From NCBI RefSeq assembly GCF_003852425.1, contig NZ_QAJN01000019.1, positions 1-64,000 of the forward strand: DNA of 64,000 nt. Direction: 5' to 3'. Made by a program: the position numbers and the translations under genes. Source of the DNA: Paucibacter sp. KBW04. Its GTDB lineage: Bacteria; Pseudomonadota; Gammaproteobacteria; Burkholderiales; Burkholderiaceae_C. The notes under the pieces were generated by a model. That model was given only the letters and a program-made list of their open reading frames with translations, had not been told where the DNA came from and made no database searches. Below, in pieces: positions 17,564-25,895 of this stretch. Position 1 is the stretch's first letter. Each line of letters starts with the position of its first letter.

Positions 17564-18780
17564 GGTGCGACTCCGTTGATGATGTGCCCTTGAATCTACG
17601 CAACATTGGGGTCAATGTTTGCGATGACTTCGATCAGTAAATCATCTCTTCATCTCCGACCTGGTATGAACGTCGGTAAGGCTGTGGGTCATGGTCGTTA
17701 GCGGAGTGCTCGGGTTTCAAAACGCGGCCCTTCCCGAGCCAGAGGAGAGGCGAGCGCTGTTTCATTCACGCTTTGCGTGAACGCGCTCGCCTGCCGAACA
17801 GGCCTGTGGCCAGATCGGCACCTCTGGCTCCCGCCACGCCCGAAGCCGGGCCGCTCGCGACGCTGTGCGTCGCTTGGTTCCTTGCGCGCATTGCGGTTGA
17901 TTTGGGGGCTTCGATTGGGGTGGAATTTGGTAGCTTCAAGTCCGTCTCCTGCGCGCCAGTGCGTGGGCATTTGATTGGCTTCGGGGGCTGAAGTGAACTT
18001 CGGTAGCTTTGGGTTGAGTGCGTCTGGCCAAATGTGCCAGCGTGTCTACGTTGACAGGCTCTCCTTGCACGCTGTGGCTTGTTTTTGCGGTGCAGTGGGA
18101 CCAACTCAAGTTGCTCAGTTCAAGGGGCTAGGCTGGGGGTTGTTAAGTCGCTTAACTATCTGGTCGGTCACAAGGTGAGTCCAATCTGCCGGGTGATCTC
18201 CTTGAGTGCAGTCTTGAGCTTTTTGTGATGGCCACTTTCGGCTTGTTGGGCCGCTCAACGCTTTCTCGGCCGAAGCCTAGGCGCTTGGCTGGCGTGGCTG
18301 ACTCGTGGAACTGTTGCTGGTTAGCAGTTGAGGCCGCGGGGAGCTAGAGGCAGCATCTCTTTCGGCTGAATCGGGCCATGACAGTTTCGCTCTTGGTGCG
18401 GACTCTGTTCGGATACGGTTCAGTTGTGGTTCGGTTGTGGTTCACTTGTGAGTCGCTTAGTTGCCGGTCTCTGTTCACTCTCTGTGCTTTGTATGCGGCA
18501 GAGCTTGTCTTTGTGGAACCTGAAAACTGGTGAGTTTTGGTGAGTGCAGAGATAGGCGCGGTGGCGTAGTTGTCAGACAAATGGCGCGCGCGAAACTTTT
18601 AGCTCAAACAAGCAATGCGTTCATTTGTCGCCAGCGCAATCCAGGCAGGGCAGCCGGGAAATCCCTCTGCCATAAAACACGGCCAGTGAGTAACTCGACT
18701 TGCCAACAAGGTATCGTTACGAAAATTGTTGGCTGATCGACGTCACTGAGGCGGCGACAGACCGGCAAAGGGAGTCGGCC
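17564..18780. other. 1.2-kb non-coding, palindrome-rich region
   Basis: No gene can be supported in this long gap between the AlpA regulator and the TerB operon. It contains a nested set of inverted repeats (17736-17830), a 7-bp hairpin with a TGT loop (17857-17873), and the palindrome GTTAAG-TCG-CTTAAC (18142-18156). There is also a run of related G/T-rich words around 18406-18455 (GGTTCAGTTGTGGTTCGG and similar). The promoter of the downstream operon must lie in its right part. An unannotated structured RNA is possible. Confidence 0.4.
17736..17830. repeat. Nested inverted repeats
   Basis: The outer arms are GAGCCAGAGG (17736-17745) and CCTCTGGCTC (17821-17830), a perfect 10-bp pair. Inside them, GGCGAGCGC (17749-17757) pairs with GCGCTCGCC (17783-17791). 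Innermost, TTCACGC (17765-17771) pairs with GCGTGAA (17775-17781) across a TTT loop. The symmetry suggests a folded RNA, a recombination site or a cruciform. There is no T-run, so it is not a simple terminator. Confidence 0.7.
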
Positions 18781-21267
18781 TTGAGCAGGAAGAAAAAAAC
18801 GGGCGCTGGACTTAGCGCCTTGATCGTCGTTGGCGTGTTGGTTGCGTTGTTCGCGGCTATCTCTAAGGAAGTGTGGCTGGTCTTAGCATTTCTTGCTGCG
18901 GGCTGGTTCATCGTGAAGATGTTCAACGGAAGCAAAGGGCCGGTGGCGCAGCGAGAAGAATCTCGGTCGCCGGCTTCGGGTGTTCGTTCAGGATCGTCCT
19001 TCCCGGCACCGACACCTCGTGAGCCACCGGCGCCTCGTGTCATCACTTTGGAGCCTCAAGCCTCCAACGCGGCAATGAAGACGCCCGTGGCTGCGCCGAC
19101 CTTGGTTACTTCTACGCCGATTGCGTTTGATGAACCAGTTCTTGTGGTGCCCGCGGCGCCTGCTCCAACGCGAGTGGAGTTCAAACTGCCGAGCGGCCCG
19201 AAGTTTTTGGGACCGGCGACATGGATTCCGCACGGCTCTGCGGTGGAAGTTGCAGGCGTCTTGATTCAGGGTGGGTTGGTTTATGTCGGGACGGTGTTGA
19301 AAACACCGAGCGGGGCGAATGATCCTTGCCTCATCGACCCTACAAAGTCGGTTGCGTCCCATGGCGACTATATGGATCGCCACATGGGCTATTGGCCCAG
19401 CTACTCGGAAATTCCCAGTGTGGCTCGACGGGCGTATTTGAACTGGTTGGCTGGAGGGCGCTCAGACCCGAACGCCGATATTGGCTACGTTTTCCTTTTC
19501 TTCTATGGTCTAGAGCGGCGGGCAGTCATTGATGCAAATGCCGACGCTTCTGCAATGTCTGACTGGCCAGTGATCGCCGATGAGCTGCGCCGTTTGCTCG
19601 CTGTTTATGGAGACAAGTCAGGCTCATTCAGGAGCTACGCCGGTGAACTCTTGAACTGGGTTTCGCTGAACAAAGATGGCAAGCTCTACGAGAAACCAGT
19701 TCCGAATCTGATAAAGACGTTTGAGCTTCCGCTTTACCTGAAGCTGGCGTTGGGTCAGGCTGCGCTTGATGGTGCGCCGGTTCCCACGGCACTGGCTCTG
19801 GCGTGGGTTAGGTTTGATCCAAATTACTACCCTAGAACGCCCGCGACGCGCTGCGTGGACCAGTTCAATGCGATGTTCGAGATCGAGTACCGGAAGCGAT
19901 TCGGCAATGGGATTGCTTTGCCGAAGAATCGAACGAAGTTGAAGTTTGTCTACCGACCTGCCTCATCAGGATTTCACGGGTTCAATGAGATCAAGCTTGT
20001 CTTTGGAGATACGCCTGACGTGTCTGTCTTGACGAAGCCAATCAAAGAGCTTCGTGCCCTAGCTGATCTGGTGACTGACCAGTTGGACGCGTTTAGCCGT
20101 TTCGTCGGGCGCAATCCTGAAGGCAGAGACACGTTGGAGGGAATGCTGTTTCTTCCGAACTATCTTTGGCCCGGCTTGGCCCGTGAAACTTTGGATAGAT
20201 ATCGTGAGGAAGTTAGATGCGCCCCGGTGTCGCTGGGGTACCAGGAGCTTCTAACTGCACTAGGTGCCAAGAGTGTTTTGAACAAGGAAAGGACACAGGC
20301 GCTTGCTCGCGCTTTCGCGGCAGCGGGTATTGGCATTGAGCCTGATGTTCTCGGAAACTCAAGGCCGCCAAAACCGGAGGAGCGCGTGGTCCTCTTTGAG
20401 TTGTTGGCGATTGAGGAGCTCTCACGTGCCACCCCTGCTTATCAATCGGCTTTGCTGACGTTGCAGCTGGCTTCCTCTGTCGCGTCAGCCGATGGTGATT
20501 TTGGAGAATCCGAGCTAGAGCATTTGAAGTCTCAAGTCAAAACTTGGGTTCACTTGTCGCCCAGTCACCAACATCGTTTGGCTGCCCATTTGCAGCTCTT
20601 GGCTGCTGCTCCGATGTCTTTGACGTCGCTGAAGAAGCGATTGGAAACATTGGATGTTTCGGCCAAGGAGTCGATTGCGTCGTTCATGGCTATCTTGGCC
20701 CAGGCAGATGGCACTGTGTCGCCTCAGGAAGTGAAGACCTTGGAGAAGGTTTACAAAATTCTGGGCCTTGATCCTAAGAAGGTTTTCAGCGATCTCCATG
20801 CGGTAACGGCAGGCGAGGGGGTAGACAAAACGTCGGTCTCCGTGGGAGGTTTGAAAGAGGGGTTCAAGCTCGATGCCGCCCGCATCGCTTCGCTGCAGCA
20901 GGACACTGCGAAAGTCTCGGCGCTGCTGGCCGGTATCTTTACAGAGGACTCAGCGGAGCAAGCTGTGGGCTTGTCTAGAAGCGTCGAACTCGAGTCAGAC
21001 CTTGAAGTTGAACCGTCTGATGAAGCCGCGCCTGCGTTGTTGTTTGGCCTTGATGAAGCGCACGCTTCATTGGCCAGGTTGTTGCTGACGCGACCGCATT
21101 GGACTCGTGAAGAGTTGCAAGATGTGGCAGCTGACCTTGACCTGATGCTGGATGGTGCGATTGAGTGCATCAATGAGGCGGCGTTCGACAAGCATGACAT
21201 TCCATTCACCGAGGGTGATGACCCGATCGAGGTCAGCAACGAAATCAGGGAGAAGATTGAAGCATGA
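18781..21267 (+). CDS. TerB-domain membrane protein, Shango SngA-like
   Basis: An 828-residue protein if the TTG at 18781 is the start. That codon has AGGGAG seven bases upstream and yields a sensible Lys-rich N-terminus. A TTG at 18700 would add 27 residues. Two hydrophobic segments (about 8-25 and 29-45) anchor it. A Pro/Ala-rich linker precedes a TerB-N-like domain (about 140-300, containing GDYMDRHMGYWPSYSEIP and FFYGLERR). A central TerB-like helical domain follows at about 565-670 (ASADGDF, QADGTVSPQE). A TerB-C-like end closes it. The four-base overlap with an ATPase gene and the helicase beyond match the three-gene Shango anti-phage system. The Shango label is from recall of gene content. 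Confidence 0.7.
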   Translation: MSRKKKTGAGLSALIVVGVLVALFAAISKEVWLVLAFLAAGWFIVKMFNGSKGPVAQREESRSPASGVRSGSSFPAPTPREPPAPRVITLEPQASNAAMKTPVAAPTLVTSTPIAFDEPVLVVPAAPAPTRVEFKLPSGPKFLGPATWIPHGSAVEVAGVLIQGGLVYVGTVLKTPSGANDPCLIDPTKSVASHGDYMDRHMGYWPSYSEIPSVARRAYLNWLAGGRSDPNADIGYVFLFFYGLERRAVIDANADASAMSDWPVIADELRRLLAVYGDKSGSFRSYAGELLNWVSLNKDGKLYEKPVPNLIKTFELPLYLKLALGQAALDGAPVPTALALAWVRFDPNYYPRTPATRCVDQFNAMFEIEYRKRFGNGIALPKNRTKLKFVYRPASSGFHGFNEIKLVFGDTPDVSVLTKPIKELRALADLVTDQLDAFSRFVGRNPEGRDTLEGMLFLPNYLWPGLARETLDRYREEVRCAPVSLGYQELLTALGAKSVLNKERTQALARAFAAAGIGIEPDVLGNSRPPKPEERVVLFELLAIEELSRATPAYQSALLTLQLASSVASADGDFGESELEHLKSQVKTWVHLSPSHQHRLAAHLQLLAAAPMSLTSLKKRLETLDVSAKESIASFMAILAQADGTVSPQEVKTLEKVYKILGLDPKKVFSDLHAVTAGEGVDKTSVSVGGLKEGFKLDAARIASLQQDTAKVSALLAGIFTEDSAEQAVGLSRSVELESDLEVEPSDEAAPALLFGLDEAHASLARLLLTRPHWTREELQDVAADLDLMLDGAIECINEAAFDKHDIPFTEGDDPIEVSNEIREKIEA

Positions 21268-22574
21268 GCACCCCAATACGTCCAAAGGATCGCGACGCGG
21301 TCATCCAATCTTTGCGGGCTGGCGTCGTGCCGCGGGCTGGGCAGCACTTGATTCAGGTAGGGCGCACCCGAGAGATTCAAACTTTGCTTGCGGATATCGA
21401 ACGTGTCGCTGATGGTGGTTCGGCGTTCAGGGTTGTGACCGGTGAGTACGGCGCTGGCAAGACTTTTTTCCTGAATCTGGTGCGAGCAGTCGCGATGGAG
21501 AAGAAGCTTGTGGTCGCAAGCGCAGATCTGAACCCTGATCGCCGTCTGCATGCAAGTGGAGGCCAGGCGCGCTCGCTGTATGCAGAGTTGATGAGGAACT
21601 TGTCGACGCGGACAAAACCAGATGGGGGGGCCTTGGCGGGCATTGTTGAAAAGTTCATTGCGACAGCGAAGGCCGAAGCCAAGGCCGCAGGGATCACGAC
21701 CGAAGCAGCGATCCGGCAAAAGCTTGACCACCTCACAGAGTTGGTCAATGGGTACGACTTTGCCGAGGTGATCGCCGCCTATTGCCGTGGCTTCGAAGAG
21801 GGCAACGAACAACTCAAGGCTGATGCGGTTCGTTGGTTGCGCGGTGAGTTCACCACCAAAACTGATGCCAGACAGGCGCTCGGTGTGCGTACTATCGTGG
21901 ACGACGCAGCGGTCTATGACCAGTTGAAACTGATGGCTCGGTTCATCCGACTTTCGGGCTTTTCAGGGCTGCTCGTGAGCTTGGATGAGCTTGTGAACCT
22001 GTACAAGCTCGCGAACACACAGGCTCGAAATGCGAACTATGAGCAGATCCTTCGAATTCTGAATGACTCGCTCCAAGGGTCCGCTGAAGGATTGGGTTTC
22101 GTCTTAGGCGGAACTCCCGAGTTCTTGCTCGACACTCGGCGAGGTCTGTATAGCTATCCTGCGCTGCAGAGTCGATTGGCTCAAAACACATTTGCCGCAG
22201 AGGGCCTGGTTGACTTCAGTGGGCCTGTTGTGAGGCTTTCCAGCCTGACGCCCGAAGACTTTTATGTCTTGTTGCAGAAGATTCGGCATGTCTTCGCCGG
22301 TGGTGATGCGGAGAAGTACCTCGTGCCTGATCAAGGCATCTTCAGTTTTATGGAGCATTGCTCGAATCGAATCGGCGAGACCTATTTTCGAACGCCTCGC
22401 ACGACGATTACGTCTTTCATCAACTTGTTGGCCGTCTTGGAGCAAAACAAAGGCGCGGCGTGGCAAGAAATTTTGGGGGGTGTTGAGGTCCTTCGTGACG
22501 CGGGCGGTATTGCCGACACTTTGGTCGAAGGCGACGCTGACGCCGATGATGAGTTCGCGTCATTCAAGCTGTAG
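21264..22574 (+). CDS. BrxD-like P-loop ATPase, Shango SngB-like
   Basis: A 436-residue ATP-binding protein of the DUF2791/BrxD type. Walker A is GEYGAGKTFF at about residues 58-67. A Walker B-like LLVSLDELVNL is near residue 240. LGGTPEFLLD follows as the sensor-like segment, then a C-terminal winged-helix-like part. The start ATG overlaps the stop of the TerB gene. A helicase gene begins 13 bases after its end, so all three should be one transcript. BREX type 2 uses a related ATPase, but no other BREX genes (pglX, pglZ, brxC) are here, which favours a Shango-type system. The P-loop family is clear; the system name is inference. Confidence 0.75.
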   Translation: MSTPIRPKDRDAVIQSLRAGVVPRAGQHLIQVGRTREIQTLLADIERVADGGSAFRVVTGEYGAGKTFFLNLVRAVAMEKKLVVASADLNPDRRLHASGGQARSLYAELMRNLSTRTKPDGGALAGIVEKFIATAKAEAKAAGITTEAAIRQKLDHLTELVNGYDFAEVIAAYCRGFEEGNEQLKADAVRWLRGEFTTKTDARQALGVRTIVDDAAVYDQLKLMARFIRLSGFSGLLVSLDELVNLYKLANTQARNANYEQILRILNDSLQGSAEGLGFVLGGTPEFLLDTRRGLYSYPALQSRLAQNTFAAEGLVDFSGPVVRLSSLTPEDFYVLLQKIRHVFAGGDAEKYLVPDQGIFSFMEHCSNRIGETYFRTPRTTITSFINLLAVLEQNKGAAWQEILGGVEVLRDAGGIADTLVEGDADADDEFASFKL

Positions 22575-22587
22575 TTGCGATCTCTAG

Positions 22588-24825
22588 GTGTCCAAACTGA
22601 GCACACACACCTCTTCTGCCTTTGACCTGCTTGATGTACGCATCCAGCGCTTCATCTGGGCGGAAGGATGGGCAGCCCTTCGGGAAGCCCAGGAAGCCGC
22701 GATCCCTCTTGTTCTTAAGGCTGATCGTGATGTGATCGTTGCCGCAGCGACAGCGGCTGGCAAAACCGAAGCTGCCTTTCTTCCTGCACTGACACATCTC
22801 CTCAGTCAGGAATCTCCAGGGTTGATTGTTTACATCAGCCCATTGAAGGCGCTGATCAACGATCAGTTTGGCCGACTTGACAGGCTGTGCGATCAGTTGG
22901 ATCTGCCTGTGTGGCCATGGCATGGGGACATCACGGCCTCGACGAAATCTCGGTTCTTGTCGAAGCGCCAGGGGGTTTTACTTATTACGCCTGAATCGCT
23001 GGAAGCCTTGCTTTGCAATCGAGGTACATCGATAGGGGCGATCTTTCGTCGCTTGGACTTCTTCGTAGTTGACGAACTCCACGCATTCATCGGCTCGGAA
23101 CGAGGAAAGCAATTGCAGTCCTTGATGCATCGAATTGAATGTGCCGTGGCACGGACTGTTCCTCGCATAGGACTTTCTGCGACGCTGGGTGACATGAGCC
23201 TAGCGGCAGAGTTCTTGCGCCCCGGAAAGGCGCGAGGCGTTGCGATTGTTGATTCGAAGTCTGAGGGCAATGAACTCAAAGTCCTGATCAAAGGCTATGA
23301 AGAGCCTCTGACTATCAGGCATTCTCGGGACTTCGAGGACGATGAGCAAGAGACTGAACCAGCGACGCCTGGGCAAGTTGCCGCGCATCTTTTCCAGGTG
23401 CTCCGAGGATCGAACAACCTTGTTTTTCCCAACTCCAGGCGAGAGGTCGAACGCTACACACATTTGCTGAGCAAGATGTGTTTGGATCAACAGGTCCCGA
23501 ATGAGTTCTGGCCCCACCATGGCAGTCTGTCCAAAGAAATTAGGGCGGAAACCGAGTTGGCTCTGAAGCAAAAGGAGCGACCTGTAACAGCTGTTTGCAC
23601 CAACACTTTGGAGTTGGGCATTGACATCGGTGCTGTCAAGTGTGTGGTCCAAATCAATCCGCCACCAACAGTTGCAAGTGTTCGTCAGCGATTGGGCCGG
23701 TCAGGGCGTCGCCCAGGTGAGCCTGCAATTTTGCGAGGCTACTGCATTGAGGACGCGATCGATGCAAAGTCGCCGCTCGAATCGCTGCTGCGACTCCGCA
23801 CGGTTCAGATGACAGCCACGGTTGGGCTTTTGATCGAGGCCTGGTTTGAACCACCAAAGGCCAATGGGCTACATCTATCCACACTGGTCCAGCAGGTTCT
23901 TTCATTCATAGCTCAGAACGGCGGGGCTTCGATTGCGCAGCTGTATGGCTTGCTCTGCGGCCCGGGTAAGCCGTTCGCGGGTTTAAGCAAAGAAGAGTTC
24001 GCTTCGCTGATTCGGCACCTGGGTAGCAAAGATTTGATCGTCCAAGAGTCTTCGGGGACGTTGCTGCACGGTGTACTTGGCGAAAAATTCGTCAACCACT
24101 ACAGCTTCTATGCCGCGTTTTCTGCTGATGAGGAGTTTCGAGTAGTCGCGGGAGGAAAGTCCCTTGGCACGATCCCGGTCTCACAGATGTTGTCCATCGG
24201 CCAGCGGATTCTTTTTGCTGGGAAAACCTGGCGCGTTGATGAAGTCGACGAGGAGCAGAAAGCGATCTACGTGACGAGGACTTCTGGCGGTGTGCCACCG
24301 ATGTTTAATGGCGGCGCAGGGCGAACCCATACGCGGGTCCGTCAAAGAATGCGTGCTTTGCTTGAGTCGGCGGATGTGCCTGTGTTTTTGGATCCGACTG
24401 CAACGCGGTTTTTGATGGAGGCGCGAGAGGCTTATCGGGTTCGAAACATCTCCACTGAGTTTGTGCTGGACCAAGGCCGCCACTTCCTCCTTTTGACTTG
24501 GCTTGGCGATTCAGCAAATGAGGCGCTGGCTTGCCTTCTGAGATCTCGTGGATTTACGGCTGCGGCGACAGGGCCGGGTATCGAGGTTCAGAAGGCGCAT
24601 TGGTCGATTCGAGATATTTTCGAGGTGTTGTTGGATTTGGCAAATAGTGAGCCTCCGTCTTTCGAGCAAATGCTTGACGATGTTTCCAATCTTCAGCGCG
24701 AGAAGTGGGATTGGGCATTGCCGGACGGACTGCTGAGAAGAGCCTACGCCAGCATCTACTTGGATATCCCCGAGGCCCTGGCTTGGGCAAAAGAGGCTGA
24801 GTCCTTTCCAAGGCGGAGCCGGTAG
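22588..24825 (+). CDS. DEAD/DEAH-box helicase, Shango SngC-like
   Basis: A 745-residue superfamily 2 helicase of the Lhr/BrxHI type. Motif I is AAATAAGKTEAAF near residues 51-63, motif Ia is YISPLKALI, motif II is VVDELHAF near 163, motif III is GLSATLGD. Motif V/VI segments are CTNTLELGIDIG and RQRLGRSGRRPG at about 335-380. A long C-terminal region follows, as in Lhr-like proteins. The start is GTG 22588. A strong terminator hairpin lies downstream at 24947-24980, ending the three-gene unit. It would supply DNA or RNA unwinding in the Shango-like defence complex. Confidence 0.8.
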   Translation: MSKLSTHTSSAFDLLDVRIQRFIWAEGWAALREAQEAAIPLVLKADRDVIVAAATAAGKTEAAFLPALTHLLSQESPGLIVYISPLKALINDQFGRLDRLCDQLDLPVWPWHGDITASTKSRFLSKRQGVLLITPESLEALLCNRGTSIGAIFRRLDFFVVDELHAFIGSERGKQLQSLMHRIECAVARTVPRIGLSATLGDMSLAAEFLRPGKARGVAIVDSKSEGNELKVLIKGYEEPLTIRHSRDFEDDEQETEPATPGQVAAHLFQVLRGSNNLVFPNSRREVERYTHLLSKMCLDQQVPNEFWPHHGSLSKEIRAETELALKQKERPVTAVCTNTLELGIDIGAVKCVVQINPPPTVASVRQRLGRSGRRPGEPAILRGYCIEDAIDAKSPLESLLRLRTVQMTATVGLLIEAWFEPPKANGLHLSTLVQQVLSFIAQNGGASIAQLYGLLCGPGKPFAGLSKEEFASLIRHLGSKDLIVQESSGTLLHGVLGEKFVNHYSFYAAFSADEEFRVVAGGKSLGTIPVSQMLSIGQRILFAGKTWRVDEVDEEQKAIYVTRTSGGVPPMFNGGAGRTHTRVRQRMRALLESADVPVFLDPTATRFLMEAREAYRVRNISTEFVLDQGRHFLLLTWLGDSANEALACLLRSRGFTAAATGPGIEVQKAHWSIRDIFEVLLDLANSEPPSFEQMLDDVSNLQREKWDWALPDGLLRRAYASIYLDIPEALAWAKEAESFPRRSR

Positions 24826-24946
24826 ACAAGCGTCGAAAGCTGGTCACTCATTCGCTACTTGGATTGAGGCTAGGCAGCAGTTTGCAGGTCCCAGGCTCTT
24901 TGAACGGGCCGCGTCAGGGCTAGCACAAGTTCGCATGACCTGCTCC

Positions 24947-24980
24947 CTTCCTGGCATCCGAGGACGCCAGGAAGTCTTTT
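24947..24980 (+). terminator. Rho-independent terminator after helicase gene
   Basis: CTTCCTGGC (24947-24955) pairs perfectly with GCCAGGAAG (24966-24974), and TCTTTT follows. It lies 121 bases after the helicase stop and 50 bases before the HEPN-like gene, so it should end the Shango-like transcript. The HEPN-like gene then needs its own promoter or read-through. Confidence 0.8.
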
Positions 24981-25030
24981 CATAGTTGGGCACATTCCAA
25001 TGCCGATTGCACTTTGATGGTTTTGACTGA

Positions 25031-25519
25031 ATGGGAAACGAGATGCTGACATCGCTTAGGCCAAGCGGCCACATTTGGATGCACGCCGAGCAGTTCTTTA
25101 ACGCAGCCGAAATCTTGTGGAACGCCGAAGGTGTTGACCTCAGCAAGCTCTGCATTCCACTCGTGGTGAACTATGCGCTCAGCGCGGAGTTGGCCATGAA
25201 GGCGGCCGAGGGATTTACGAACTACGGGCCTGTGATTGACGGGATTATTGGCGCTGCGACCTTGGGGTCGAGTGCTCGCGGGCACAAACTGCCAGAGGTT
25301 TTCAACAAGCTTCAGACTGACACGCAAGCTGGAATTTCTCGCGAGTTCTACCTCGCAACCGGCGAACCACTTCAGCCTTTGCTCGAGAGGTGCGCTGACT
25401 ATTTCGTCCAAGGTCGGTATGCCTACGAATCAAAGGGCGGGTCCTATGACCTGACTGCGATCCGAATGCTCGCTGGCGGCTTGCTCAAGGCCGTAAAGGC
25501 TCATGGGCTGAAACAGTAG
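25031..25519 (+). CDS. HEPN-like protein
   Basis: A 162-residue helical protein. The run of PLVVNYALSAELAMKAA, RGHKLPEVFNKL and FVQGRYAYE resembles a group of HEPN-fold proteins often annotated near defence genes. I do not see a convincing RNase-type Rx4-6H motif, so nuclease activity is doubtful. It follows the Shango-like operon on the same strand, but a terminator lies between them. It could be an accessory toxin or regulator, or unrelated cargo. An internal ATG four codons downstream is an alternative start. Confidence 0.45.
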   Translation: MGNEMLTSLRPSGHIWMHAEQFFNAAEILWNAEGVDLSKLCIPLVVNYALSAELAMKAAEGFTNYGPVIDGIIGAATLGSSARGHKLPEVFNKLQTDTQAGISREFYLATGEPLQPLLERCADYFVQGRYAYESKGGSYDLTAIRMLAGGLLKAVKAHGLKQ

Positions 25520-25895
25520 GAGCTGCCGTGGCGCTGTTCCTTTGCGGCGTTGCTTGTGAATGACAACATCGGGCTCAGACGTTCGTTGTTCAACGAGAAG
25601 ACAGCCGCCTCAAATTGGCAACTCGTGCCCTTTTCACTTCCAAGTCTCCTTGGCTTGAAAGCGCGCGTTCGAATGCAATGGTCTGTTCGTCGCTGACCAG
25701 CCATAGCAGTAGCTTGTCGCATTTGTTTGTAGGACGTGGGTGTCTACAAAGCCAATCCTTTTTTAGTGCGAAGGGAGGAGTCAATTTGCGAAGCCCCCCA
25801 AAGGTGGGATTTCTCATCGTGAAGAGATTGAACGACCATGCCCTTGGTTTGTAGGTAACTGTGATGTAACCGCTGATAGCGGATCAGGGAGAAAA
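25520..25895. other. Upstream region of type I secretion operon
   Basis: No gene is supported here. The right end carries the ribosome-binding site of the exporter gene (AGGGAGAAAA) and a short dyad, CCGC-TGATA-GCGG (25870-25882), immediately before it. That could be an operator or attenuate translation. A weak C-run/G-run pairing near 25795-25807 is not a credible terminator. Confidence 0.35.

Noticed and set aside
17736-17830. Retron msr/msd
   Set aside because: No reverse transcriptase gene nearby.
20751-21812. 353-aa minus-strand frame
   Set aside because: Antisense to the TerB and ATPase genes, with no motifs.
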